Source: Bradyrhizobium canariense (lineage in GTDB: Bacteria; Pseudomonadota; Alphaproteobacteria; Rhizobiales; Xanthobacteraceae). Taken from it: 64,000 nt of DNA. The position numbers and the translations under genes are program-made. The notes under the pieces were generated by a model, which did no database searches, had not been told where the DNA came from, and saw nothing but the letters and a program-made list of their open reading frames with translations. The stretch lies in the NCBI RefSeq assembly GCF_900105125.1, contig NZ_LT629750.1:744001-808000 (forward strand), given 5' to 3'. This document shows, piece by piece, positions 1 to 7,171 of the stretch. How positions within the stretch are numbered: the stretch's first letter is position 1; each line of letters starts with the position of its first letter.

Positions 1-152
1 CCGGCGGGTATCGCCGCCCTCGGCGCGCGTTAAAACATTCTTAACCTAACGAGCAGATGACAGTTTTGATTCACCTCTTGTTAACGTTTACGCGCGCGCG
101 ACCGCCCGCGCAGATAGGTGCGCGTTCTGCAGACAACTACTGAGCTATTGAA

Positions 153-593
153 TCAGGCGGCGTGTTCGATCCGCAGCGAGCCGAGCCGCAATTCCTGATC
201 GGCATCTATGGCGGCGCGGACGCGCATCAGCCCGGAGCTGCGAAGCTCGAGCGGCGCGAAGATCAGGCTGGTGGCTGCAACGATAAACAGCGGCGCGCCT
301 GTATCGGTCTTCAAGTTGGCCACGAGCTCGGTCTGATCGTGACGCTCGGGCGTTTCAATCGGCTCTTCGAAAAAGGGTTTTTCCTCGCCGGGGAGATAGC
401 ATCGCACCGCGATCGAATTGAACGGCTGCGACGCGGGCGAGAGAATATGAATGTGGACACACAGTTTCGGAAGCACCAGCGGAAACTGGCCCGAAATGAA
501 AATGACGCCGTTGTAGCAACCGATGAAGCTGAGCTTGCCGCCCGCCTCGTTGCGAATATCGTCGCAGAAAATCGAATATCCGTACCGATTCAT
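153..593 (-). CDS. Conserved hypothetical protein, DUF6941-like
   Basis: A 146-residue soluble protein with no signal peptide or membrane segment. It begins MNRYGYSIFCDDIR and contains a cluster of aromatic and beta-strand residues typical of a small all-beta domain. From memory it resembles the DUF6941 family of rhizobial proteins, whose members start with a similar YGYxxFCDDIR pattern; the function is unknown. The opposite-strand frame covering the same bases has no recognisable protein character, which supports this strand. The gene stands alone, with its promoter expected in the gap to its right. Confidence 0.75.
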   Translation of the reverse strand: MNRYGYSIFCDDIRNEAGGKLSFIGCYNGVIFISGQFPLVLPKLCVHIHILSPASQPFNSIAVRCYLPGEEKPFFEEPIETPERHDQTELVANLKTDTGAPLFIVAATSLIFAPLELRSSGLMRVRAAIDADQELRLGSLRIEHAA

Positions 594-995
594 TCAATAA
601 AGCCATTCCACGCAATCCGGTCGACAGAACGCGTTCTGCTTCCGGTTGGCGACGTCTTGTCTCACGATTATGACAGCAACATTACAGTGAGCTCTTTCCG
701 TTCGCGGCGGCAACTGGCTGTGTCCGAATTGCATCGAACGACCGAAGAGCCGCGAGTGCGACATCGGGGATCAGGTGACCGGACTCACACATTGGGTCGA
801 GGCGGGGCGAGAGCGTTCATCGCAGCGGCAGGCTGTACGCGCGAATGAAAAAAGCCGCTAGCAAGACCGCAGCGGCTTCCGGGTTGACCGGTGCTTAAAT
901 CTGCCGGCCCCGGTCGAGAAAGCCTGGCCAACAGGTTTTCTCACCGAAGCGCCGAATCCTTACGACTTTGCAATTCGAAAAATCAGTTCACAACG
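594..995. other. Intergenic stretch of about 400 bp
   Basis: No convincing gene. The open frame that runs through it on the plus strand is the antisense of the DUF6941-like gene continued into non-coding sequence. The only structured element is the hairpin at 847-878, listed separately. Confidence 0.6.
847..878 (-). terminator. Intrinsic terminator downstream of the small secreted protein
   Basis: AAGCCGCT (852-859) pairs with AGCGGCTT (871-878). Read on the minus strand the stem is followed by a run of T (complement of the A run 848-853), so it would stop transcripts from the gene ending at 996. Confidence 0.65.
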
Positions 996-1256
996 TCAGT
1001 TCGTTTGGCGGTGATGATGCCGATAGGCGTGATGCCATGAATGATGCGGCATCATGGCGTTCTCGTTCTGCCACCTGTCATCGCGAAAATAGCCGCCATC
1101 GGTATACGGATTGCCCGGTCCATAGTTCTCGCAATTGGCGTTCGGATAGAACTGGGCGCAACGGCCGGGGTTTGAGATAACGGCCTGCGCCAGCGCAGGC
1201 GTTGCGAAAGCTGCGGCGGCGATAGCGGCAGCGCCGATCAATGCGAATTTCATCAT
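996..1256 (-). CDS. Small exported Asn/His/Tyr-rich protein
   Basis: An 86-residue protein with a clear Sec signal peptide: basic MMKF start, an Ala-rich core and ALAQA cleavage near residue 24. The mature part is short, has two cysteines (near residues 33 and 42, possibly one disulfide) and a His-rich tail (HHSWHHAYRHHHR). GTAGGAG lies just before the doubled ATG, so either Met may be used. The His tail might bind metal, but that is only an inference. A terminator follows at 847-878, consistent with a monocistronic gene. Confidence 0.75.
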   Translation of the reverse strand: MMKFALIGAAAIAAAAFATPALAQAVISNPGRCAQFYPNANCENYGPGNPYTDGGYFRDDRWQNENAMMPHHSWHHAYRHHHRQTN

Positions 1257-1363
1257 CGTCTCCTACATCGTGTGAGGAGAAAATGGGAATGCACCTTCAA
1301 TTCCGCCAATTACCTTATCGTGATTTTCAGATGGTCCTATTAGCCGGCGAGCGCTGCGGGCCT

Positions 1364-1804
1364 TCAGCTGTCGCCGCGGTCGTGGTGCCGTTTCTTCGAT
1401 GGCGGCGGTGGTGATGGCGGTGAAGCCGAAGCTGCCGCAGATTTAGGTATGTCCAGCTCGATCGGCGAAAAGACCTGTGACTCGCAATTGTCGATGACAG
1501 CAGCCGCACGTACCGAGTTGAATTTCCCGTCCGTGAAAAATACGGCGTACGCCGGGCGCCCAGCGTTTGTGGGTGAGCGGCTTCTCAAGCAAATGAGCCA
1601 TGGACCGGGTTCAATTGGGTTAGCTGCAATAGGCCCCGCGACCTCCAGTGGAGGGACAAGGTTTTCTTGCTCCGCAGCTTTCCGCAGATCCGGCACGGAT
1701 GACGCAGTGACGGGCGCAGGATCTTCCTTTTGGGGAAGGTCAGCGTCCGCAAATGACGAGCAAGCGGTGAGAATCAGACAGGGAAGCGCCTTCAGAAATT
1801 GCAT
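1364..1804 (-). CDS. Putative lipoprotein, unknown function
   Basis: A 146-residue protein starting MQFLKALPCLILTAC. The stretch ending LTAC is a plausible lipobox with the lipidated Cys at residue 15. The middle contains a compact segment (PWLICLRSRSP, then YAVFFTDGKFNSVRAAAVIDNC), and the C-terminus is low-complexity, rich in Ala, Ser, Pro, Lys and His. The central part resembles small lipoproteins seen in bradyrhizobia, without an assigned role. It is probably anchored in an envelope membrane. No strong Shine-Dalgarno is visible; the stretch 1805-2098 upstream holds nothing else I can support. Confidence 0.65.
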   Translation of the reverse strand: MQFLKALPCLILTACSSFADADLPQKEDPAPVTASSVPDLRKAAEQENLVPPLEVAGPIAANPIEPGPWLICLRSRSPTNAGRPAYAVFFTDGKFNSVRAAAVIDNCESQVFSPIELDIPKSAAASASPPSPPPPSKKRHHDRGDS

Positions 1805-2098
1805 CGGACTGACTGTGGCTTTCCGCTGTAGCTGGCGAGAACGCGATACTAGAGCCGCGGGCTTACACCGGGCTTACGTGCTTCCGGTATCTGTTTTCCG
1901 CTTGCCTGACTCACAATCGCGCGACGCCGCGTTTCCCGACCTACGACCAGCGCTAAGGCGCTCGCGATCCCAGCGCCGCGCGGGGCGGGGCGAACACGAT
2001 CGGGCGAATCCATCGATAGCGCTTACCAATTGCTTCCCAGCGCTTATTTTCTGGGAAGAGATTAGGTTCAGACTCGGCTGTAAGTGGTTGATTTTGTT

Positions 2099-2175
2099 TG
2101 GCGCGCTCGGAGAGATTCGAACTCCCGACCCTCGGAATCGAAATCCGATGCTCTATCCAGCTGAGCTACGAGCGC
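2099..2175 (-). tRNA. tRNA-Arg (anticodon TCG)
   Basis: A full cloverleaf can be drawn: acceptor GCGCTCG (complement of 2169-2175) pairs with CGAGCGC (complement of 2103-2109), the D arm has GCTC/GAGC, the anticodon stem TCGGA/TCCGA closes the loop TTTCGAT, and the T arm has the GTTCGAATC loop. The CCA end is encoded (complement of 2099-2101). Anticodon TCG reads CGA arginine codons. Confidence 0.93.
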
Positions 2176-2387
2176 GTGCGGCTCGATTACCAGACTTGGC
2201 CGGGCAGGGCCAGCAGCGGTCAATCCGACCCTTCCGGGAAAGTGCGGAAATCCGTCCCAAAAGACCGATTTTTGCCTAGATTCAGATGCTTAACGAATTC
2301 CCAACACAGTATGGCCAGAGTCGTGCCTTCTGGTCGCAATTGCCGGCCGACCGTTTCATAGGCTCTATCGGGGTTCCCGACCGATCC

Positions 2388-2834
2388 ATGCGCATCACAT
2401 CGCTCGCCCTGCTGTTGCTCTCGTGTCTGGCCGCAACGCCGGCTCTCGCCGACCTGCATATCACGCGCGATCACGGCGGCTATGTCGAGGAGTACAAGGC
2501 CAAGTACCAGCGGATTCGCGACAACCATGAGCGCGTGATCATCGACGGCATCTGCAACTCGGCCTGCACGCTGGTGTTCGGCATCGTACCCCTGAACAAG
2601 ATCTGCGTGACGCCGCGGGCCAGCGTCGGCTTCCACGAGGCTTATTACGACAAGGCGTTCACGTTCGGCATCAAGGTCACCAGCGCCGGGGGGACGGCGG
2701 ATCTGATGTCCTACTATCCTGACACGGTGAAGGACTGGATCCGTCGCAATGGCGGGCTGACCACCGAAATGAAGAAGATCAAGAACGGCGTCGATCTCTG
2801 GAAGATCGTCGATCCCTGTCCGGAAGACTTCTAG
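2388..2834 (+). CDS. Exported ClpP/crotonase-fold protein (COG3904-like)
   Basis: A 148-residue protein with a signal peptide (MRITSLALLLLSCLAATPALA) when started at the internal ATG at 2388. The open frame extends back to 2286, but that extension is not protein-like. The mature domain contains VIIDGICNSACTLVFG, followed by VGFHEAYY. This matches periplasmic ClpP-fold proteins in which the Ser of the C-x-SAC motif and a downstream His are the expected catalytic residues. The length suits a single domain. The substrate is unknown. A second member of the family is encoded, broken, at 30841-31606. Confidence 0.78.
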   Translation: MRITSLALLLLSCLAATPALADLHITRDHGGYVEEYKAKYQRIRDNHERVIIDGICNSACTLVFGIVPLNKICVTPRASVGFHEAYYDKAFTFGIKVTSAGGTADLMSYYPDTVKDWIRRNGGLTTEMKKIKNGVDLWKIVDPCPEDF

Positions 2835-2952
2835 ACGCCACTCGGTCGCAAGTCAGGGCGCTCCTGCGATTTTCGTCATGTGAGACCAGGCTGTTGGTCC
2901 GGCAGCGTTCATGGTTGCCGGAAGGCGTCTGTTCGGGCAATCAAAGCTGCAA

Positions 2953-3831
2953 ATGAACAAGAATTTCGAGAATCTCGCCGCGCGCGCGGCGCCGGCGATT
3001 TTTGTCGTGCTTTGGAGCACGGGCTTTATCGGCACCAAATACGTTTTGCGCGATGCCGAGCCTCTGACCTATCTCACCATCCGCATGATTCTGGTGGTGG
3101 GCCTGTTGGCGATCATTGCCGCGATCGCGCGGCCGCGATGGCCGAATTGGTTCGGCGTCGGCCACAGCGTCGTCGCGGGCATCCTGGTGCATGGATTCTA
3201 TCTGGGCGGCACCGCGGTCGCGATCGCCCATTCGATTCCCGCCGGGCTCTCGGCGCTGATTCCAGGGCTGCAACCGATCCTGACCTCGACCCTGGCGAAT
3301 CGCTGGCTCGGCGAGCGCGTCACGCCGCTGCAGTGGATGGGGCTGTTGATCGGGCTCGCGGGCGTGGTGCTGATCCTGCACGGCCGTCCGATGGGCGGGG
3401 AGGCGGGATGGGGCTGGCTTGCTTCCGGCGTGTCGCTGGTCAGCATCACCTTGGGCACCTTGTACCAGCGGCAATATTGCGGCGGCATCGATTGGCGCGC
3501 CGGCAATCTCATCCAGTACATCGCGGTCGCGATCTTCTTTGCCACCGGCGCCTGGTTGTTCGAAAGCAATGTGGTGCACTGGACCACGGAGTTCGTGCTG
3601 TCGGTGATCTGGCTCGCGGTGGTGCTGTCGATCGGATCGATCGGGCTGTTGTACTGGCTGATCCGGCGCTCGGCGGCGACGTCGGTCGCAAGCCTGTTCT
3701 ATCTGGTGCCGGCGGTGACGGCCCTGATGGCCTATGTGCTGTTCGGTGAGCGGCTCGACCCGGTCTCGATTGCCGGCATGGTTGCATGCGCCGCCGCGGT
3801 TTTTCTGGTCAATCGGCTGGCGCGGGCCTGA
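2953..3831 (+). CDS. DMT-superfamily (EamA) transporter
   Basis: A 292-residue polytopic inner-membrane protein with two EamA repeats and about ten membrane segments. Motifs include LWSTGFIGTKY at the start and a second repeat beginning after GGEAGWGWLASGVSL. It ends YLVPAVTALMAYVLFGERL, which is characteristic of EamA carriers that export amino acids or other metabolites. I place the start at the ATG at 2953; an upstream in-frame start at 2911 would add 14 poorly conserved residues. The substrate cannot be told from sequence. It is followed by the hairpin at 3842-3871. Confidence 0.88.
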   Translation: MNKNFENLAARAAPAIFVVLWSTGFIGTKYVLRDAEPLTYLTIRMILVVGLLAIIAAIARPRWPNWFGVGHSVVAGILVHGFYLGGTAVAIAHSIPAGLSALIPGLQPILTSTLANRWLGERVTPLQWMGLLIGLAGVVLILHGRPMGGEAGWGWLASGVSLVSITLGTLYQRQYCGGIDWRAGNLIQYIAVAIFFATGAWLFESNVVHWTTEFVLSVIWLAVVLSIGSIGLLYWLIRRSAATSVASLFYLVPAVTALMAYVLFGERLDPVSIAGMVACAAAVFLVNRLARA

Positions 3832-3841
3832 CGCGCTAAAA

Positions 3842-3871
3842 CAAAAGCCTCGGGGTTTTCACTCCGAGGCT
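3842..3871 (-). terminator. Intrinsic terminator between convergent genes
   Basis: AGCCTCGG (3846-3853) pairs with CCGAGGCT (3864-3871). The A run at 3843-3846 gives a T run when read on the minus strand, so it best serves the histone-like gene ending at 3894. It may also stop the DMT transcript. Confidence 0.7.
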
Positions 3872-3893
3872 CTTACTCAGCGATCCCAAAAAT

Positions 3894-4184
3894 TTAGCGC
3901 TTCGACTTCTTCGCCTTCTTTTTCTTGGTCTTCTTGGCGGTCTTTTTCGCGGCTCTCTTGTTGACTTTCTTGGCGGCCTTTTTGCTCTTCTTGGCCGATT
4001 TCTTCGCGGCCTTCTTCGCCGTTTTCTTGGCTTTCTTGGCCTTCTTCGGCGCTACTTTTTTCACGACCTTCTTGGCGGCTTTCCTGACCTTCTTCACCAC
4101 AGTCTTGGCAGCTTCGGTGGTCGCAGTCGCAGCACTGCTCACCGCGTCGGTCATCTGTTCGAGAACCGGTTTATCGTCGTCCAT
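3894..4184 (-). CDS. Histone H1-like Lys/Ala-rich DNA-binding protein
   Basis: A 96-residue protein. An acidic or neutral N-terminal 25 residues (MDDDKPVLEQMTDAVSS) leads into a long tail made almost only of Lys, Ala, Arg and Val in degenerate KKAAKK/KKxAKK repeats, the composition of the eukaryotic H1 C-terminal tail and of bacterial H1-like nucleoid proteins. It is expected to bind DNA non-specifically. The repeat is encoded by alternating AAG and GCC codons, so length may vary between strains by slippage. The gene has its own terminator. The alternative plus-strand frame is hydrophobic low-complexity antisense and is rejected. Confidence 0.82.
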   Translation of the reverse strand: MDDDKPVLEQMTDAVSSAATATTEAAKTVVKKVRKAAKKVVKKVAPKKAKKAKKTAKKAAKKSAKKSKKAAKKVNKRAAKKTAKKTKKKKAKKSKR

Positions 4185-4256
4185 ATCATCCCCCAGGGTT
4201 TAACGAAGCTAAGACGATAGCGAGATTCTTAAATACGTCAAACAGACGCCTTCGCA

Positions 4257-4976
4257 TCACGTGTTGCGAACTCTGGCGTAGGCGGCGAGCGCTCGCTCGC
4301 GGCCGGCCTTGTGATCGATGATCGGGTGCGGGTATGTCTTGCCGAGTTCCACGCCGGCGCTCGCGAGTTCGAGCGGCGCAGCGCTCCAGGGGTGATGGAT
4401 CCGCGTGGGTGGCAAACCGGCGAGCTCCGGCACCCAGCGCCTGATATAGGCGCCGTCGGGATCGAACTTCTTGCCCTGCAGAACGGGATTGAAGACGCGG
4501 AAATACGGCGCGGCATCGGTGCCGGAACCGGCGACCCACTGCCAGTTCGCGGGATTGCTGCCGGCATCGGCATCAACCGGCGTATCCCAAAACCATCGGT
4601 CGGGGGACCTCAGAAGATCGCCGGGAAAGCTTTTCGAGGCGACGCCGATTTCCCCAAGGCCGGTTGCGACCTCTTCGGCGAGAGCCTGATGAGGTGCTTG
4701 CGTGATCTCATTCCAGAATACCGCACCAGCCGTGGTCGCGCGCGCCAGCCCGAAGATGATCTGCGCGGCAGCCCCTTTGCGCAGCACCAGCGATGCCCCG
4801 ATCGCATTGAGGCCTTTCTGCAGGGCGCTGCTCACCTGGTCGAACACGTAGAGACAGATCTGCGGCGCGCCGGTCGCCGCACTGGTCTCGGCGGCGGCAT
4901 GTAAGGCGGGATGATCGGAGAGGCGGAGATCGTCGCGAAACCAGACGATGCAGGGAGAAGCGGATTGGCTGGCCAT
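4257..4976 (-). pseudogene. Deoxyribodipyrimidine photolyase remnant with internal deletions
   Basis: The open frame is intact but only 239 residues, about half of a normal photolyase. It starts as a photolyase (IVWFRDDLRLSDHPALH, then CLYVFDQ), lacks the segment normally following the first strands, resumes at LNAIGASLVLRKGAAA, and continues to FPGDLLRSPD. It then jumps straight to the C-terminal FAD-domain block RWFWDTPVDADAGSNPANWQWVAG and ends with IIDHKAGRERALAAYARVR. Roughly 200 residues of the helical FAD domain are missing, so repair activity is very unlikely. The start at 4976 (MASQSASPCIVWF) fits the family; the frame upstream to 5075 is not conserved. It is divergent from another broken gene at 5093. 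Confidence 0.85.
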
Positions 4977-5092
4977 CAGGCGGTCAACTCGCAAGGCGCA
5001 GGTTAGGTCCGCGCGCGGGCAAGACATTGCAACTTGGTTGGGCCGGATGCGTACTTGGTATTGGCCGTGCGCCAAAAGAGCTGGAGGCTCTC

Positions 5093-5487
5093 GTGAAGCG
5101 GTATGCCGTTCTCTATCTGGCGACGTTGATCGTCATCGTCCCGCTCGACTTCCTGTTCCTCGGGCTCGTCGCCAAGGGCTTTTTCACCGCTGAAGTTGGC
5201 GACATGCTGGGCGAGATCAGGACCGCGCCCGCGATCCTGTTTTATCTGCTGTACGTAGCCGGCATCCTGATCTTCGTCAGCAGCCCGTCGGACGCGACGC
5301 GGCAATCGGCGTTGCTCTATGGCGCGCTGTTTGGGCTCTTTTGCTATGCGACGTTCGAATTGACGTCGCTGTCGCTGCTCAAGCACTGGACCCGGCCGGT
5401 GGTCCTGCTCGATGTGTCCTGGTGGTGACGGCGGTCTCATCGACCGCCGGCCTTCTGATTGCCAACTGGCTTGTGCCGAGAGTCTGA
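5093..5487 (+). pseudogene. DUF2177 family membrane protein, frameshifted near the C-terminus
   Basis: It starts at the GTG at 5093, five bases after GGAGG (5083-5087), giving VKRYAVLYLATLIVIVPLDF. The product is a small protein with four expected membrane segments, as in DUF2177. The original frame ends at a TGA at 5426-5428, just after SWW. In the next frame VTAVSSTAGLLIANW continues to a stop at 5485-5487, which is the expected last helix of the family. One G missing from a GGG (near 5421-5425) would explain the break. This is either a genuine recent mutation or a base-calling error. DUF2177 genes are often found near photolyase genes. Confidence 0.8.
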
Positions 5488-5494
5488 TCAGCCG

Positions 5495-6154
5495 TCACTT
5501 CGGCTGCGGCACGATCCGGATATAGGGCTTTGGCGCTTTCCAGCCCTGCGGGTAGATCGTCTTGGCCTCGTCGTCGCTGACGGAGCCCGCGATGATGACG
5601 TCCTCGCCTTGCTTCCAGTCGGCCGGCGTTGCGACGCGATGCTTCGCGGTCATCTGCAGTGAATCGATCACGCGCAGGATTTCCTGGAAATTGCGCCCGG
5701 TGGTCATGGGATAGACCAGCACCAGCTTGATCTTCTTGTCCGGCCCGATGATGAAGACGTTGCGGACGGTCTGGTTGTCGGCGGCGGTGCGGTTGTTGGC
5801 ATCGCCTGAGGTCGCGGCCGGCAGCATGTCATAGAGCTTGGAAACCTTCAGGTCGGTATCGCCGATCATCGGATAGTTCGGCGCAGCGCCCTGCGTCTCC
5901 TTGATGTCTTCGGACCATTTCGAATGCTTGTCGACGGGATCGACGCTCAAGCCCATCAGCTTGACGCCGCGCTTGTCGAATTCCGGCTTCAGTTTGGCCA
6001 GCGCGCCGAGCTCGGTGGTGCAAACCGGAGTAAAATCTTTGGGATGTGAGAACAACAGCGCCCAGCTATTGCCGATCCAGTCATGGAATTTGATTTTCCC
6101 TTCGGTGGTTTCGGCTTCGAAATCCGGGGCGACAGCGCCAATCTGGAGTGCCAT
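5495..6154 (-). CDS. 1-Cys peroxiredoxin (Prx6/AhpC-TSA type)
   Basis: A 219-residue cytosolic peroxidase that reduces hydrogen peroxide and organic hydroperoxides. The peroxidatic cysteine is Cys45 in PVCTTE. I see no second resolving Cys in the rest of the chain, and the long C-terminal arm (AKHRVATPADWKQGEDVII) is that of the Prx6 class. Length is normal for the class. The stop lies eight bases from the end of the convergent DUF2177 remnant. The regeneration partner (glutathione or another thiol) cannot be inferred. Confidence 0.93.
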   Translation of the reverse strand: MALQIGAVAPDFEAETTEGKIKFHDWIGNSWALLFSHPKDFTPVCTTELGALAKLKPEFDKRGVKLMGLSVDPVDKHSKWSEDIKETQGAAPNYPMIGDTDLKVSKLYDMLPAATSGDANNRTAADNQTVRNVFIIGPDKKIKLVLVYPMTTGRNFQEILRVIDSLQMTAKHRVATPADWKQGEDVIIAGSVSDDEAKTIYPQGWKAPKPYIRIVPQPK

Positions 6155-6534
6155 GTTTTGACCTCATGTTATTCAAGTTACAGGGAAAATTGTCTTTGAA
6201 GTATATGAGCCCGTACGCCTCAAGTGAACCGTCGGCCGCAAAAGGCAAGATCATTCTCTGGGGCAGGGAACTCCTAGCATCTTCTTTCGGTCCTGGCCCT
6301 GCGGCGAAAAGATCACAGCGGTCTCAAAAGCCTCTTCACTGCCGTGATATCGCCTCTTATACCGCCCATCACCCGCAGCCCGATTGCTATAGCTCTGAAC
6401 CATGGCGAAGTTGGTCGCGACTAATCGGCAACCATGTAAAAAACTCGCGATCCAAGTTTCGAATCATTAACTACTCGTTTACGCCCGCATGGAAATGCTG
6501 GTCCAGAACAAAAAACTGAGAAGAGTAACTACCA
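6155..6534. other. Intergenic region of 380 bp between divergent genes
   Basis: It must hold the promoters of the peroxiredoxin gene and of the gene at 6535. I see no clear consensus promoter, hairpin or conserved protein; the plus-strand open frame 6148-6519 has no recognisable features. Confidence 0.5.
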
Positions 6535-7116
6535 ATGTCCGCCCCGCTTGCTAACCTCGCCGAACCGATCGGCGCGCTGGAACCCTCGAAGATTTCCTGC
6601 CGGAATACCGCCGCACAGGCTCTCGCGATCGTACGTGATGGGGTGATCACCGGCGAAGGCCCCACCACCAAGGGCCGCGTTCATTTTTCCCGCGAACTCG
6701 ATGCCGATGACGCCGCCTGGTGCGCGCGCATCCTGACCGCAACCGCCGTCGAGCATCAGCCGGTCAGCCGCGCCGAAGCCGAGACCCTGTTTGAGATCAA
6801 CGATGCCGCCACCGAGCGCAGCGACGATGGCCTTTTCGACGACCTGTTGGCGAAAGCGGTCGTGCACCATGCGGCCTCCGCGTCCGGCCTGCCGGTCCCG
6901 CCGCGCACGGTAGCACTGTCGCCCGATACGGCGATCGATAGCTGGGCGCCCACTCAGGCCGTTGGTGTCGATACCGAAGTGCTGGAGTGGATCGCAAGCC
7001 AGATGCGCGGCAAGCGCCGCAGCAACCGCACCCTGATGGCGCTGGTCGCCACCATTGTCGGCGTCGCGACGCTGCCGCTGGTGCAGTTGCCGAACGTGTT
7101 CGACATCGGCATGTAA
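6535..7116 (+). CDS. Hypothetical protein with a single C-terminal membrane anchor
   Basis: A 193-residue protein of unknown family. The first 160 residues are hydrophilic and acidic with several Ala/Glu-rich helices. Residues about 160-185 hold a basic patch (RGKRRSNR) followed by one hydrophobic stretch (TLMALVATIVGVATLPLVQL) close to the C-terminus, so it looks tail-anchored with the main domain in the cytoplasm. AGAAGAG precedes the ATG. It has its own terminator at 7144-7171 and is convergent with the phosphodiesterase gene. Codon use looks native. I cannot assign a function. Confidence 0.75.
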   Translation: MSAPLANLAEPIGALEPSKISCRNTAAQALAIVRDGVITGEGPTTKGRVHFSRELDADDAAWCARILTATAVEHQPVSRAEAETLFEINDAATERSDDGLFDDLLAKAVVHHAASASGLPVPPRTVALSPDTAIDSWAPTQAVGVDTEVLEWIASQMRGKRRSNRTLMALVATIVGVATLPLVQLPNVFDIGM

Positions 7117-7143
7117 AATCCGCCGATCGCAGTGTAGGTGAGG

Positions 7144-7171
7144 ACGGCGGGTTATTTCCCCGCCGTTTTTT
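7144..7171 (+). terminator. Intrinsic terminator inside the end of the convergent gene
   Basis: ACGGCGGG (7144-7151) pairs with CCCGCCGT (7159-7166), followed by a T run to 7171. It ends the transcript of the gene at 6535-7116. It also encodes the last codons and stop of the minus-strand phosphodiesterase gene (7152 onwards). Confidence 0.85.

Noticed and set aside
162..848. Long plus-strand frame over the DUF6941-like gene
   Set aside because: It is the antisense of a better-supported gene and has a random-like Arg/Gly/Ala-rich product.
3925..4203. Hydrophobic Phe/Leu/Ala-rich frame
   Set aside because: Antisense of the Lys/Ala-rich histone-like gene; the composition follows from complementing AAG and GCC codons.
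6148..6519. Possible 123-residue gene between peroxiredoxin and 6535
   Set aside because: No ribosome site, no motif, biased composition unlike neighbours.
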